DNA of 51,640 nucleotides. It comes from Caldilineaceae bacterium. GTDB taxonomy: Bacteria > Chloroflexota > Anaerolineae > Caldilineales > Caldilineaceae. A program made the position numbers and the translations under genes. Location of the stretch: the NCBI GenBank assembly GCA_026708085.1, contig JAPOVP010000182.1:1-51640 (forward strand), written 5' to 3'. Positions 32,901 through 42,521 of the stretch are shown here, one piece after another. The number at the start of each line of letters is the position of its first letter. Position 1 is the stretch's first letter. The notes beneath the pieces were generated by a model. It made no database searches, was not told the DNA's origin, and saw only the letters and a program-made list of their open reading frames with translations.

Positions 32901-33797
32901 GTGACACACAAATACTCGGTTATCCTGGTCACGCTGGCCAGCGATGGGGGAAACGTCTGGGAGAGGCCGCGAGAGGTCCTGGAGACGGTGGCCGAGGCCG
33001 GCTACGACGGCGTCGATCTGGATGCGGAGCCGGACCGGATAGACCCGGAGCGGTTTAATGAGGTGGCGTCGATGGCATCGTCGCTGGGTCTGAAGATACC
33101 GGCGCTAATCTGCGCCTGGGGCGGCTGGCACGCCGGGGAGGTCCGCGATCTGGCGTCGAGTGATGAGTCGGTGCGCAGCTATGCGGTGGGGTATACCAAG
33201 AAGTGCGTTGACCTGGCCGCCAGTCTCGACGAGCCGCCTCTGATCGAGATTGCCGCTGTCCCGCCCCAGAGTGAATATCCCGTCACGAGCGTGCCGCGAC
33301 AAGTTCTGCGGCGCAACTTTGTGAAATCGGCGCGTGAAATTGGGGCTTATGCGGCGCCGCGGGGTGTCCGCGTGGCGATTGAGCCGATCAACCGTTTTGA
33401 GGGTTATGCCGGTTTCCTGAACAGCATTATGGAGGCGAAGAGCATCGCAGACGAGGTCGGGGCGGAGAACGTAGGCGTGCTGGCCGACTTCTTTCACGTC
33501 AATATCGAGGATGGCGCCCTGGCCGATACATTGCGGCTGGCAGGCGACAGCCTCATGTGCATTCATCTGGCCGACAACAACCGGCAGGCGCCGGGGACCG
33601 GGCATATTGATTTTCTGCAAGTCATCAGGACTTTGAATACGATGGGGTACAGCGGCTATATGTCGCTCGATGCGGTTCCGGCCAGGCCGGACTGGAAGAC
33701 CCTGGTGAATAGCTCGATCCATTTTATGAAGCAGATGGAGCAGACGGCTGCCCTGCAGGACCGCATCGCCGGCGCCGAGCGCGGGGCCGGTGGGTAG
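32901..33797 (+). CDS. Sugar phosphate isomerase/epimerase-type TIM barrel
   Basis: 298 aa, xylose-isomerase-like TIM barrel (AP-endonuclease 2 family). It starts at GTG with GGAGG upstream. Metal-site segments are visible: VAIEPINRFEGY (Glu), VGVLADFFHVNIED (Asp, His), CIHLADNNRQAPGTGHIDF (His). The final Glu usually found in 'LSLE' is Asp in MSLDAVPARP. Relatives include IolE, IolI and tagatose 3-epimerase, so it probably interconverts keto-sugars or inosose-like compounds. It is 22 bp after the PA14 gene and ends before a strong terminator. Confidence 0.85.
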   Translation: MTHKYSVILVTLASDGGNVWERPREVLETVAEAGYDGVDLDAEPDRIDPERFNEVASMASSLGLKIPALICAWGGWHAGEVRDLASSDESVRSYAVGYTKKCVDLAASLDEPPLIEIAAVPPQSEYPVTSVPRQVLRRNFVKSAREIGAYAAPRGVRVAIEPINRFEGYAGFLNSIMEAKSIADEVGAENVGVLADFFHVNIEDGALADTLRLAGDSLMCIHLADNNRQAPGTGHIDFLQVIRTLNTMGYSGYMSLDAVPARPDWKTLVNSSIHFMKQMEQTAALQDRIAGAERGAGG

Positions 33798-33835
33798 CAA
33801 CACTTTCGGAGGAGCAATTACATAACAGCGTTCAC

Positions 33836-33876
33836 ACCTGGCTGGCGTGGCTCACGTCAGCCAGGTCTTTTTCTTT
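33836..33876 (+). terminator. Intrinsic terminator after the isomerase gene
   Basis: ACCTGGCTG (33836-33844) pairs with CAGCCAGGT (33858-33866), with an inner CGTG/CACG stem, followed by CTTTTTCTTT. Confidence 0.9.
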
Positions 33877-33941
33877 GCGATTCCTTGGCGTCTCCGCGTG
33901 CAGGTCGATACCGTGCAAGAACGGTTATTGTACGGCTGCGG

Positions 33942-35297
33942 TCAGAGAGCTTGGCGGCAGGCCGCGCGTGCGGCCATGAACGGAAGCTCGCTGATTGAAG
34001 GATGCGGGCCGTACAGGGAGGCGAGCGAATCGATCGTCGTCTTTGTCCTGACGGCCACGGAGACGGGAGCAAGCGCGTCGGCGGCCTGATAGCCCACAGC
34101 CAGTCCTCCGACAACCTGCCTGTTCCGGTTCCATGCCAGCCTCAAGAAGCCTTGCGTGTGTCCTGAGATATGCGTCTTGAGTGCGGACTGCATTGGCACT
34201 TCCACGCTCCGGATCGCATCGTGTGCAGCCGACAGTACGCCCACTCGCGCCACCTGCGGATTGGAGAGGAACGGGATGACCATACAGGTTTCGTCGTATG
34301 GCTCCGTCTCCTGTCCGGTGGCATGAAGTGCAGCAATACGGGCATGGGCCATGGATACGCTTCCGGCTCTGACCTGTCGTGCGTCGCCTGCCGCATAGAT
34401 ACCCTCAACGTTCGTTTGGCCAAAGCCATCGGTGCGCACAGATCCGCGGGCGTCGACCTGCACGCCTACGGCCTCCAAATTTAACGGAGCGACGTTGGGC
34501 CGGTTCCCGATGGTCACAAAGGCCATCTCCGCTTCATGGCGTGAGCCGTCCGGCTTTACGGCTGCGACGTGATCGTCATGGCGTTGCAGCACTGCAACCG
34601 GCTCTCCCGGCCGGATCCGAACACCTCTACGCAGGAGCATATCGACCAGGAATGCGTCGGCGTCCGGGGCGATGGCACAGCTTGGACCTCCCGGCAGGAC
34701 AAGCCAGGTCACGTCGATGTTGAGTGCGCTGAAGATGTGGACGAATTCGAATCCGGTGGGGCCATCGCCGATCACGATCATAGAGGCCGGCAAATGCGGC
34801 ATTTCGTGGGCTGTGGCTGGTGAAAAAACCGTTTTGCCGTCCGGTGCCAGGGGCGGCGGCACGAATGGCGTCGACCCCGCGGCGACAATGAATGCATCGG
34901 CCACCAATGTCATGGCGTCATCGGAGTCGCTTTCTATCAGCAGCTGGCTTGGCGACTGGAATGAGGCTCCGCCCTTGACGATCCGTACCCCAAGATCATT
35001 CAGCAATTGTGCCTGCTGAGCTCTCCACCGCCCGGCGATTCGGTCTGCATGCGCATGCACCTCGGCTAGTGTGAACCGGCTCATGTCGGGAAACCCGCTT
35101 GTCGAGGAAGGGAATGGGCCAGGCGCGGCATAGAGGTTGTCAACGGCAGCCAGCCATACCCGGCTGGGCAGGAGCTGATGCCAGGCGCCAACGGGGCGGT
35201 CGGACACGATGGTGACGGCGGCGGCGTACGGGGCGGCCGTGATGGCCGCTTCCACGCCGGCGGGCCCACCTCCAATGACGACGATTCGTTTATTCAT
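33942..35297 (-). CDS. FAD-dependent pyridine nucleotide oxidoreductase lacking the redox disulfide
   Basis: 451 aa with the lipoamide dehydrogenase/glutathione reductase fold. FAD motif IGGGPAGVEAAI (8-19), NAD(P) motif VIGDGPTGFEF, second FAD motif 'NVEGIYAAGDA', and a C-terminal dimerisation domain ending with the HPSISE pattern. Where family members have CxxxxC after the first FAD motif, this protein has VGAWHQLLPSR, so both cysteines are missing. A dithiol role is therefore unlikely. Cys-poor relatives act as NAD(P)H:quinone reductases (mycobacterial LpdA). It is convergent with the isomerase gene. Confidence 0.88.
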   Translation of the reverse strand: MNKRIVVIGGGPAGVEAAITAAPYAAAVTIVSDRPVGAWHQLLPSRVWLAAVDNLYAAPGPFPSSTSGFPDMSRFTLAEVHAHADRIAGRWRAQQAQLLNDLGVRIVKGGASFQSPSQLLIESDSDDAMTLVADAFIVAAGSTPFVPPPLAPDGKTVFSPATAHEMPHLPASMIVIGDGPTGFEFVHIFSALNIDVTWLVLPGGPSCAIAPDADAFLVDMLLRRGVRIRPGEPVAVLQRHDDHVAAVKPDGSRHEAEMAFVTIGNRPNVAPLNLEAVGVQVDARGSVRTDGFGQTNVEGIYAAGDARQVRAGSVSMAHARIAALHATGQETEPYDETCMVIPFLSNPQVARVGVLSAAHDAIRSVEVPMQSALKTHISGHTQGFLRLAWNRNRQVVGGLAVGYQAADALAPVSVAVRTKTTIDSLASLYGPHPSISELPFMAARAACRQAL

Positions 35298-35657
35298 CGG
35301 TTCTCCAGTCTTGTTTGGTAGTTTTTAGCCCTCCTCACCGCTTAACTTTCAGCAGCGGTTCCTGCGAGAGCGGCAAAGCGCCAATACACTGCTCACGTAT
35401 CAGCGAGGCAACGGGACGAATGAAAGTGTCCGCGGAGATTCGCGGACGTATTTGACTGAGCGGGGTGTGCTCCCGCGGACGATTCCGCCAAACTGCTGTG
35501 GCTGCATACGGCTGTAAAGATTATACTACGACGGCGGTTTCCCTGTTTCACGTGAAACAGTGTGCCGAAGGGGCGCCTTGCGCTCCCTGTTTGCCGGCTG
35601 CGGAACAGTCGTCGAAACCTACAGGCCATTGGTTCAGGTGGCGGGAGGAGATAAGCG
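35298..35657. other. Divergent intergenic region carrying parS site C
   Basis: 360 bp between the flavoprotein and SDR starts. Apart from the palindrome at 35544-35559, no gene or clear promoter pair is evident. Confidence 0.55.
35544..35559. other. parS site C (exact consensus)
   Basis: TGTTTCACGTGAAACA, identical to the well-known bacterial parS sequence bound by ParB/Spo0J. The dyad extends by one base pair on each side. Confidence 0.85.
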
Positions 35658-36458
35658 ATGCCTTCATATGAGCTTGCGGAGCAGGTTGCCATTGTCAGCG
35701 GGGCCGGGCAGGGGATGGGGCGCGCCATTGCGCTACGGCTGGCGCGTGAGGGCGCGGCGGTGGCGGTGGCTGACATCGACAACGAGTCGGCCATGCGGGT
35801 GGCGGCAGAGATCGAGGCGCAGGGCGGCGGGGCCCTGGCCGTGCAGGTCGATGTCACCAGTCGGGCGGATACCGAGCGGATGGTGGCCGAGTGTGCGGCC
35901 GGGTTGGGACGCGTCGACATCATGGTCAACAACGCCGGCGTGCTGGCGGTCACGCCCGTGCTGGAACTGGACGACAGGGCCTGGGACTGGCAGATGAACG
36001 TCAATGCGAAGGGCGTGTTGTACTGCTCGCAGGCGGCGGCGCGCCAGATGATCGCCCAGGGCGAGGGCGGCCGGATCATCACGATTGCCTCAACTGCCGG
36101 TAAGATCCCGTCCGGCAAAGACGTTCCGATTGCCGGTTACGTTGCCAGCAAGCACGCAGCGGTGGGACTGACCAAACAGATGGCGCTGGAGCTGGCACGC
36201 TACGATATCCTGGTGAACTGTGTGTTTCCCGGCATCGTTGAATCAGAGATGCTACAGGTCGTGCATGGAGAGATTGCCAAGCTGGAAGGCGTGCCGGTGG
36301 AAGAGATACGGGCGCGTGCGCTGGCCACGGTCCCGTTGGGCTATTTCCAGTCGCCGCAGAAGGTGGCCAATATGGTGGCCTTCCTGTGTTCGACGGATGC
36401 GGACTATTCGGTTGGCTCGGTCTTTGATGTGACGGGCGGAGCGTTTCCCTTCTACTGA
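35658..36458 (+). CDS. Short-chain dehydrogenase/reductase (SDR)
   Basis: 266 aa classical SDR. Cofactor motif GAGQGMGRAIA (about residues 16-26), acidic VADIDNES after strand 2 favouring NAD, NNAGV, and the catalytic region IASTAGKIPS with YVASKHA (Tyr and Lys). The ATG has GGAGGAG upstream. It is followed about 220 bp later by a second SDR in the same direction. Substrate unknown, probably a sugar alcohol or acid judging from the nearby isomerase and MocA-type genes. Confidence 0.92.
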   Translation: MPSYELAEQVAIVSGAGQGMGRAIALRLAREGAAVAVADIDNESAMRVAAEIEAQGGGALAVQVDVTSRADTERMVAECAAGLGRVDIMVNNAGVLAVTPVLELDDRAWDWQMNVNAKGVLYCSQAAARQMIAQGEGGRIITIASTAGKIPSGKDVPIAGYVASKHAAVGLTKQMALELARYDILVNCVFPGIVESEMLQVVHGEIAKLEGVPVEEIRARALATVPLGYFQSPQKVANMVAFLCSTDADYSVGSVFDVTGGAFPFY

Positions 36459-36680
36459 GCCTGTTTGCGGTACGGCTGTGTCCCCTGGGGCGCGTAAAAG
36501 GCAGTTGCAGATTCTCGTGGCGGCGCGGTATTATGTGCACGGCTGCGCATCTATATGGTATTACGGCAGCGGGCGGAACAGTCCTTCAGCTTGTTACAAA
36601 CAGGCGATCCTTCTCCTCCAGTTCCTCAACTTACCATGAGGAGTAGCCCTCCTCACCACAGATGGAGCGCTGAAATCCCC

Positions 36681-37457
36681 ATGGCAAACCGGGATATGTT
36701 TGACCTCACTGGGCGGAATGCGCTCGTCACCGGCGGCGGGCGCGGGCTGGGCAAGTCGATGGCCGTGGGGCTGGCACAGTATGGCGCCAACATCGCCATC
36801 GTCGACATTGACCTGGAAACGGCACAGAGTACAGCCGAGGAGATCGGGGCGCTGGGCGTGCAGACGCTGGCCCTGTACGGTGACGTGCGGAGCGAGGAGG
36901 ATGCGCGGCGGACGGTGGACGAGGTCTGCGAGAGTTTGGGCAGTCTCGATATCTTGATCAACAACGCCGGCGTGGCGACGGTGGAGGCGGCTGAGACGCT
37001 CAGCCTGGCCGACTTCAAGCGCGTTTACGATATCGACGTGACGGGCGTGTTCATCTTCTCCAAGGCCGCGTACGGCCCGATGGCGCGGCAAGGGCGCGGC
37101 AACATCATCAACATCGCCAGCATGGCAGGCATCAGCGCGCTGGACCCGCAGAAGCACATGCATTACAACTCGGCCAAGGCCGCGGTGATTATGATCACCA
37201 AATCGCTGGCGGCAGAGTGGGCGAGCGCGGGTATCCGCGTCAATGCGCTGGCGCCGGGCTATATGATCACGCCGCCGGTGATCGAGATGCGGGCGGAGGA
37301 CCCGGAGCGGTGGGAACACTGGATGTCCAGGGTGCCGATGGGCCGGGCCGGCGAACCGCCTGAGCTGCAGGGTGCGGTCGTATACCTGGCGTCTGACGCT
37401 TCCAGTTACATGACCGGGAACATCATGGTCATCGACGGCGGCTATACTTGCTTGTGA
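36681..37457 (+). CDS. Short-chain dehydrogenase/reductase (SDR), second copy
   Basis: 258 aa. GGGRGLGKSMAVG cofactor loop, VDIDLETA, NNAGVATVEAA, IASMAGISALD, and the catalytic HYNSAKAAV (Tyr, Lys). The C-terminal 'LASDASSYMTGNIMVIDGGYTCL' region is the usual SDR end, given here as a pattern. The start at 36681 matches the family N-terminus (MANRDMFDLTGRNALVTGGG); the longer frame upstream has no support. It resembles gluconate 5-dehydrogenase or polyol dehydrogenases; the substrate is not certain. Confidence 0.92.
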   Translation: MANRDMFDLTGRNALVTGGGRGLGKSMAVGLAQYGANIAIVDIDLETAQSTAEEIGALGVQTLALYGDVRSEEDARRTVDEVCESLGSLDILINNAGVATVEAAETLSLADFKRVYDIDVTGVFIFSKAAYGPMARQGRGNIINIASMAGISALDPQKHMHYNSAKAAVIMITKSLAAEWASAGIRVNALAPGYMITPPVIEMRAEDPERWEHWMSRVPMGRAGEPPELQGAVVYLASDASSYMTGNIMVIDGGYTCL

Positions 37458-37722
37458 GTTGTTCGACGCGCTATCGCTTGGCTGGTTGCGCGCGTTGAAG
37501 AAAGGGGGTTCACAACATCAGACGGTCCGCTTGTTCGTAGCGTGGTGGGCGCCATTCGGGTCGCTCATCAGCGTAGCGATATTGGTTCTGTACGAGGTTG
37601 CGCTCTGTCGAGATCCACAGCACGAGATTCTATGCGTTTGTTCGTTCGATTGACGATTTCCACTGGCTTTTCATTGGTAAAGTAATCGTGCAACACTCAC
37701 AAGATCCAGGAGGATCAGAGCA

Positions 37723-39324
37723 ATGACTCAGACCAAAGGACGGTATCTTGTATGCATGATCGCGGCATTCGCGGTTCTGCTGGGCGCCTGCCAGCCGGTG
37801 GCTGCGCCCGCCTCGGACGGCGAAATGGCTGCCGAGAAGAAGACGTTCGTCTACGCGGCCATCAGAGAGTGGCGCAGCCTGGAAGCGTTTCAGGCCTATG
37901 ACGAAGTGCAGGCGCCCGGCCTGCGCAATGTGATCGAGGTGCTGTTGGACCGCGATCCTGTTTCGAACGAGCTGATCCCCGAGCTTGCCACCTCCTTCGA
38001 GCCGATCGATGAGTTGACGTGGCGGTTCACAGTTCGCGAAGGGGTGACCTTCCACGACGGCTCGCCTCTGAACGCTGAGGCGGTTGCCTACGCCATCAAC
38101 CATCAGTGGAGCGAAGAGAACGCCTTTCCGGTGCGCGGCTTCATGGGGCCACAGATAACGGCCGAGGCCGTGGACGAGTATACCGTCCACGTGATGACGG
38201 CCACGCCGGACCCGATACTGCCCAACCGCATGCACATCCAGGGCGTCTCATCGATGCGACAGCTTCTTGAGGAGCCGGACCAATATCCTCTCGTGCCAAT
38301 CGGCACCGGACCGTACAAGTTCAAGGAGTTCAGAGCGGGTGACGCGCTCATCCTCGAAGCCAACCATGACTGGTGGGGCCTCGACCCGGCGCAGGGCGCG
38401 CGGGGCGCGATTAACTTTGATGAACTGGTCTTTCTGTATCGCGCCGAGGATGCGGTGCGGCTGGCGCAGGTGAAGACCGGTGAAGCTCACATCGCCCAGT
38501 GGATTTCGGCGGAGAGCTGCCGGGAGGCCGAAGCGACTGAGGGAATCGGCTGCCGCAGCCAGGTCAGTGTGGAGACGCTTTGGATGCGAATGGACCTAGA
38601 ACCGCCGCGTGAAGGCACGGCCTTTGGCGATCAGCGGGTCAGGCTGGCATTCCAGTTGGCGGTCGACTACGACACCATCCTCGACACGATTCTGGGCGGC
38701 CAGGCCACTATCGCGCGCCAGATGGTTGGGCCTTCGGCGACCGGTTACAACGAGAATCTGGAGCCATACGGCTATGATCCGGAGAGAGCCAAGCAGCTTC
38801 TGGATGAAGCAGCGGCCGATGGCGTGCCCGTCTATGAAACGGAGTTTGTGAACGCCAGTCTCAGCGGCTGGTTCGCACGCAGCGAGGAACTGCACCAGGC
38901 CGTGAACGGCTATCTGCAGGAACTCGGGCTCAACGTGGTACTGGAGGTGTCGGAGCTTGATCCCTTCCTCGAGAAGGTGGGAGTTCGCCCCCCGCCCGGA
39001 CGCGGCCGATATTTCTACGTCGGACCGCACGGGAATGAGCTTTACGACTTTGCGCTTTCACTTGGCGGCCATCTCTCCTGTGGCAGTCCCTTCGCGGCCG
39101 GCTGTTTCCCTGAACTCGATGAGCTGGCCGCAGCTGCCAGCCCGCTGACGGGCACAGAGCGCGATGAGGCCCTGCAGGCAATTGCCCAGCTCGTCCATGA
39201 TGAGGTCTATGCCGGCGCGGTCGCGCATCTGGACCTCTCCTATGCGGTCAGTGACTGCCTCAGCTGGGATGTTCCGCTGGGGCACCGGGCGCTGGCCAAG
39301 GATATGGACAATACGTGTGATTGA
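37723..39324 (+). CDS. ABC transporter substrate-binding lipoprotein, family 5
   Basis: 533 aa. Signal peptide with lipobox LLGAC followed by QPVAAP. The family-5 (oligopeptide/nickel) signature region 'TWRFTVREGVTFHDGSPLNAEAVAYAIN' type is present near residue 105, as are 'GTGPYKFKEF' and later 'RLAFQLAVDYDTIL'. AGGAGG precedes the ATG. It heads a transporter cluster with a permease, a fused permease-ATPase and a second ATPase. The ligand is probably a peptide, glycoside or similar organic solute. Confidence 0.92.
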   Translation: MTQTKGRYLVCMIAAFAVLLGACQPVAAPASDGEMAAEKKTFVYAAIREWRSLEAFQAYDEVQAPGLRNVIEVLLDRDPVSNELIPELATSFEPIDELTWRFTVREGVTFHDGSPLNAEAVAYAINHQWSEENAFPVRGFMGPQITAEAVDEYTVHVMTATPDPILPNRMHIQGVSSMRQLLEEPDQYPLVPIGTGPYKFKEFRAGDALILEANHDWWGLDPAQGARGAINFDELVFLYRAEDAVRLAQVKTGEAHIAQWISAESCREAEATEGIGCRSQVSVETLWMRMDLEPPREGTAFGDQRVRLAFQLAVDYDTILDTILGGQATIARQMVGPSATGYNENLEPYGYDPERAKQLLDEAAADGVPVYETEFVNASLSGWFARSEELHQAVNGYLQELGLNVVLEVSELDPFLEKVGVRPPPGRGRYFYVGPHGNELYDFALSLGGHLSCGSPFAAGCFPELDELAAAASPLTGTERDEALQAIAQLVHDEVYAGAVAHLDLSYAVSDCLSWDVPLGHRALAKDMDNTCD

Positions 39325-39545
39325 GCGCGGCTTCGGCAATCTGCCCCTCGCTCCCCAATGCAGATGTTCGAGAGCGCCGGTGGATAGTGGCTGAACCGGC
39401 CACTTCCACCGTTCACTTCAGTTGCCGCCGGCGCCATCCCCCGGCCCCTGGCGGCAAACGAACCGGGTCAGGACAGCGCTCACGAGACGTACGGGGAGCT
39501 TGTAAGCGCGAGTAACTCTTCCTTGCCCGCAAAAGGAGTGTCCAC

Positions 39546-40463
39546 ATGGCCCGCTACGTGGCTCGACGACTGATCCAGTCGATCCTCGTCCTCGCGGTTG
39601 TCCTGACCCTTGTCTTCTTCGCAGGCCGCGTCATCGGCAATCCGGCAGCCCTCATCCTGGGGCCTGAGGCGCGTGCGGAGGATGTGAAAACACTTGAGGA
39701 ACGCTTCGGCTACGACAAGCCGGCGCTTGTGCAGTTCGGGCGCTATGCACGCGGGGTTGTATCCGGAGATTTCGGCAACTCATGGTGGCAGAGAAGACCG
39801 GCGCTGCCGATGGCGCTGGAACGGATTCCGGCCACGCTGCAACTGGCCGCGGTTACGATGTTGTTTGCGTTGCCGGTGGCAATGATCCTGGGTTCGCTGG
39901 CGGCGTGGAAACCCGGTTCTCCGATAGACAAAGGGGTCAACGTGATCTCGCTGACTGGCGCGTCGGCGGTCGACTTCTGGATCGGGTTGATGCTGATCCT
40001 CTTTTTCGCGGTTCAGTTGAGATTGCTGCCAACGTCGGGCTCCGGTTCGTTGAAGTTCATCATTTTGCCGGCGCTGACGTTGTCGCTGAGGCCGCTGGGC
40101 CGGGTGGCGCAGGTAACGCGCAGCGCCATGCTGGACCAGCTGAGCAGACCTTACATCAAGACCGCACGCGCAAAGGGATACAGAGAAAGCAGAATCGTAT
40201 TGGGCCAGGCGCTCAAGAATGCCTTCATCCCGATTATCACGCTGTCAGGCGACGAGGCAATCTCCACTCTCAACGGCGCGGTGGTCGTGGAGACGGTCTT
40301 CGCCTGGCCCGGCATAGGGCTGCTTATCGTCTCGGCTGTGACAAACCGGGACCTGCCGCTCATCGAGGCACTGGTCTTTGTGGTGGCGATTATGATTATC
40401 GTCACAAATCTCCTGGTTGATCTTACCTATTCGTATCTGGACCCGAGGGTGCGCTACGGCTAG
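39546..40463 (+). CDS. ABC transporter permease, DppB type
   Basis: 305 aa with six membrane helices. N-terminal 'ARYVARRLIQSILVLAVVL', the extracytoplasmic loop EERFGYDKPALVQFGRY, and the EAA-like loop 'YIKTARAKGYRESRIVLGQALKNA' that contacts the ATPase. AAAGGAG lies upstream of the ATG. It forms the channel with the permease half of the next gene, which starts 13 bp later. Confidence 0.93.
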   Translation: MARYVARRLIQSILVLAVVLTLVFFAGRVIGNPAALILGPEARAEDVKTLEERFGYDKPALVQFGRYARGVVSGDFGNSWWQRRPALPMALERIPATLQLAAVTMLFALPVAMILGSLAAWKPGSPIDKGVNVISLTGASAVDFWIGLMLILFFAVQLRLLPTSGSGSLKFIILPALTLSLRPLGRVAQVTRSAMLDQLSRPYIKTARAKGYRESRIVLGQALKNAFIPIITLSGDEAISTLNGAVVVETVFAWPGIGLLIVSAVTNRDLPLIEALVFVVAIMIIVTNLLVDLTYSYLDPRVRYG

Positions 40464-40475
40464 AGAAGGAGACGT

Positions 40476-42521
40476 GTGTCCGGTCCACTGCAGATGACCG
40501 CCGGCGACGGGCCAGCGGTGGGAGAATCAGACGAGGCTGCGCGCAACTTAACCGTGCGCAAGTTGCTGCGCGCGCTTTGGCGGGACAAGCTGATGCTCTT
40601 CCCGCTGTTCTTTCTTGTTGCGCTGATGTTGGCAGCAGTGGGAGCCGATCTGCTGGCGCCGCACGACCCGTTCGACCAGAATTTGCGCTCGCGCAATCTT
40701 CCGCCCATGTCCTCGGCCGCGTCCGAGCCATCGAGCTTCCCCTATCTGCTCGGCGCCGACCCTCTGGGACGCGACCTGTTCAGCCGCCTGATTTACGGCG
40801 CGCGCGTCTCGCTCGCGGTCGGTCTGTCGAGCGTACTGGCTTCGGGCACGCTTGGCGTCCTGTTGGGGTTGATGTCGGGCTACCATCGCGGCTGGCTGGA
40901 CGACCTCGTGATGCGCGGTGTGGACGTACTGATGGGCATACCGGGTCTGCTGCTGGCGCTTTTCATCCTCTTCCTGGTCGGCACCGGTTTCTGGAACCTG
41001 GTAATCGTATTCGCACTGACGCGCTGGATGATCTATGCGCGCGTGACGCGTGGACTGACACTTTCATTTCGCGAGCAGCCGTTCGTGGAAGGCGCGCAAA
41101 CTATCGGCTGTAGTGACAGCCGCATCATCTTCCGACACATTCTGCCCAATCTGGCGTCGCCAGTTCTGGTGCTGGCGACGCTTGAGATCGCTATCGTGAT
41201 CCTGGCCGAGGCCGGTCTGAGTTTTCTGGGAATGGGGATCCAGCCGCCGGCGCCGACATGGGGCCGCATGGTCGCCGAGGGCCGCGATTACATCACAAGC
41301 GCATGGTGGCTGATCACCTTTCCCGGCCTCGCGATCCTGCTTACGGCGCTGTCTCTCAATCTCACGGCGGCGTGGTTGCGCATGGTCAGCGACCCTGTGC
41401 AGCGCTGGCGGTGGTTTATGGGACGACCTGAGTCGCGCCGCGAAGGGGACAGTGGGACCGCCACAGCGGATAGCGAGCCGGAGAGCAGCCGCACAGGCAT
41501 GGCGAGCCCCGAACCGGTGCATGGGCCGGCGGCCAACGGAGATCATCTGCTCGAGGTTATCGACCTGCGGGTCAACTTCCGCACGCCGGACGGCGTTCTC
41601 AATGCCGTGAACGGGATCAGTTACACGCTGAACCGGGGCCAGACACTGGCCATTCTGGGCGAGTCGGGCTCAGGCAAGACGGTGAGCGCGGAAGCCGTTA
41701 TGGGTATTCTGGATAGCCCGCCCGGGTTCGTGACGGGTGGATCGGTCCTCTTCGATGGCATCGACCTGCTGCAAGCCAGCCCGTCGCGGCGGCGACGGCT
41801 GTGCGGCGAGCGGATCGCGATGATTTTCCAAGATCCTTTAACCGCTCTGAACCCAGCCTACACGGTCGGCTCCCAGATTGCCGGGATGTTCCGGGAGCAT
41901 CGCGGGACATCGAAACGTGAAGCCACGGCCAAAGCCGTTGAACTGATGGACCGGGTGCGAATTCCCTCTGCCAGCGAGCGAGTGCATGACTATCCGCACC
42001 AGTTTTCAGGGGGTATGCGGCAACGGGTGATGATCGCCGCGGCGATTGCGTTGGATCCCGATCTGCTCATTGCGGATGAGCCTACGACCGCTCTTGACGT
42101 TACGGTGCAGGCGCAGATCATGGAGTTGCTGGCCGAGCTGCAGGTGGAGACGGGCATGGGTTTGATCCTGATCACGCATGATTTGGGTGTTGTGGCGGAC
42201 GTTGCCGATCACGTGGCTGTAATGTATGCTGGCAAAATTGTGGAAACGGGTCCGATCGAGGAGATCTACAGCAATCCGGCGCATCCGTATACCAAGGGGC
42301 TCTTGGAGTCGGCGCCGCGGGTGGACCGGAAGATGGACTCGCTGCAACAGATCAGCGGGGCGCCGCCCAACCTGCGCTTCATTCCGCCGGGCTGCCCTTT
42401 CCATCCGCGCTGCGCGTATGTGGTTGACCGCTGCTTGGTCGAACCGCCGCCACTTTACGCGGTCCAGCAAGGACGCAGCGCCTCATGCCATCGTTTTGAG
42501 GATGTCATGGATGTCAACTGA
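40476..42521 (+). CDS. Fused ABC permease (DppC type) and ATP-binding protein (DppD type)
   Basis: 681 aa, starting at GTG. Residues about 25-315 are a DppC-type permease (DPLGRDLFSRLIYGARVSL; EAA loop 'EQPFVEGAQTIGCSDSRII'). Residues about 315-360 form a hydrophilic linker, and 360-681 a DppD-type ATPase: Walker A GESGSGKT, signature FSGGMRQR, Walker B LLIADEPT, and the C-terminal oligopeptide-transporter Cys-rich motif PGCPFHPRCAYVVDRC. The two are separate genes in most species and in the second cluster of this window (49101 and 50408). No stop or frameshift separates them. Confidence 0.93.
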   Translation: MSGPLQMTAGDGPAVGESDEAARNLTVRKLLRALWRDKLMLFPLFFLVALMLAAVGADLLAPHDPFDQNLRSRNLPPMSSAASEPSSFPYLLGADPLGRDLFSRLIYGARVSLAVGLSSVLASGTLGVLLGLMSGYHRGWLDDLVMRGVDVLMGIPGLLLALFILFLVGTGFWNLVIVFALTRWMIYARVTRGLTLSFREQPFVEGAQTIGCSDSRIIFRHILPNLASPVLVLATLEIAIVILAEAGLSFLGMGIQPPAPTWGRMVAEGRDYITSAWWLITFPGLAILLTALSLNLTAAWLRMVSDPVQRWRWFMGRPESRREGDSGTATADSEPESSRTGMASPEPVHGPAANGDHLLEVIDLRVNFRTPDGVLNAVNGISYTLNRGQTLAILGESGSGKTVSAEAVMGILDSPPGFVTGGSVLFDGIDLLQASPSRRRRLCGERIAMIFQDPLTALNPAYTVGSQIAGMFREHRGTSKREATAKAVELMDRVRIPSASERVHDYPHQFSGGMRQRVMIAAAIALDPDLLIADEPTTALDVTVQAQIMELLAELQVETGMGLILITHDLGVVADVADHVAVMYAGKIVETGPIEEIYSNPAHPYTKGLLESAPRVDRKMDSLQQISGAPPNLRFIPPGCPFHPRCAYVVDRCLVEPPPLYAVQQGRSASCHRFEDVMDVN

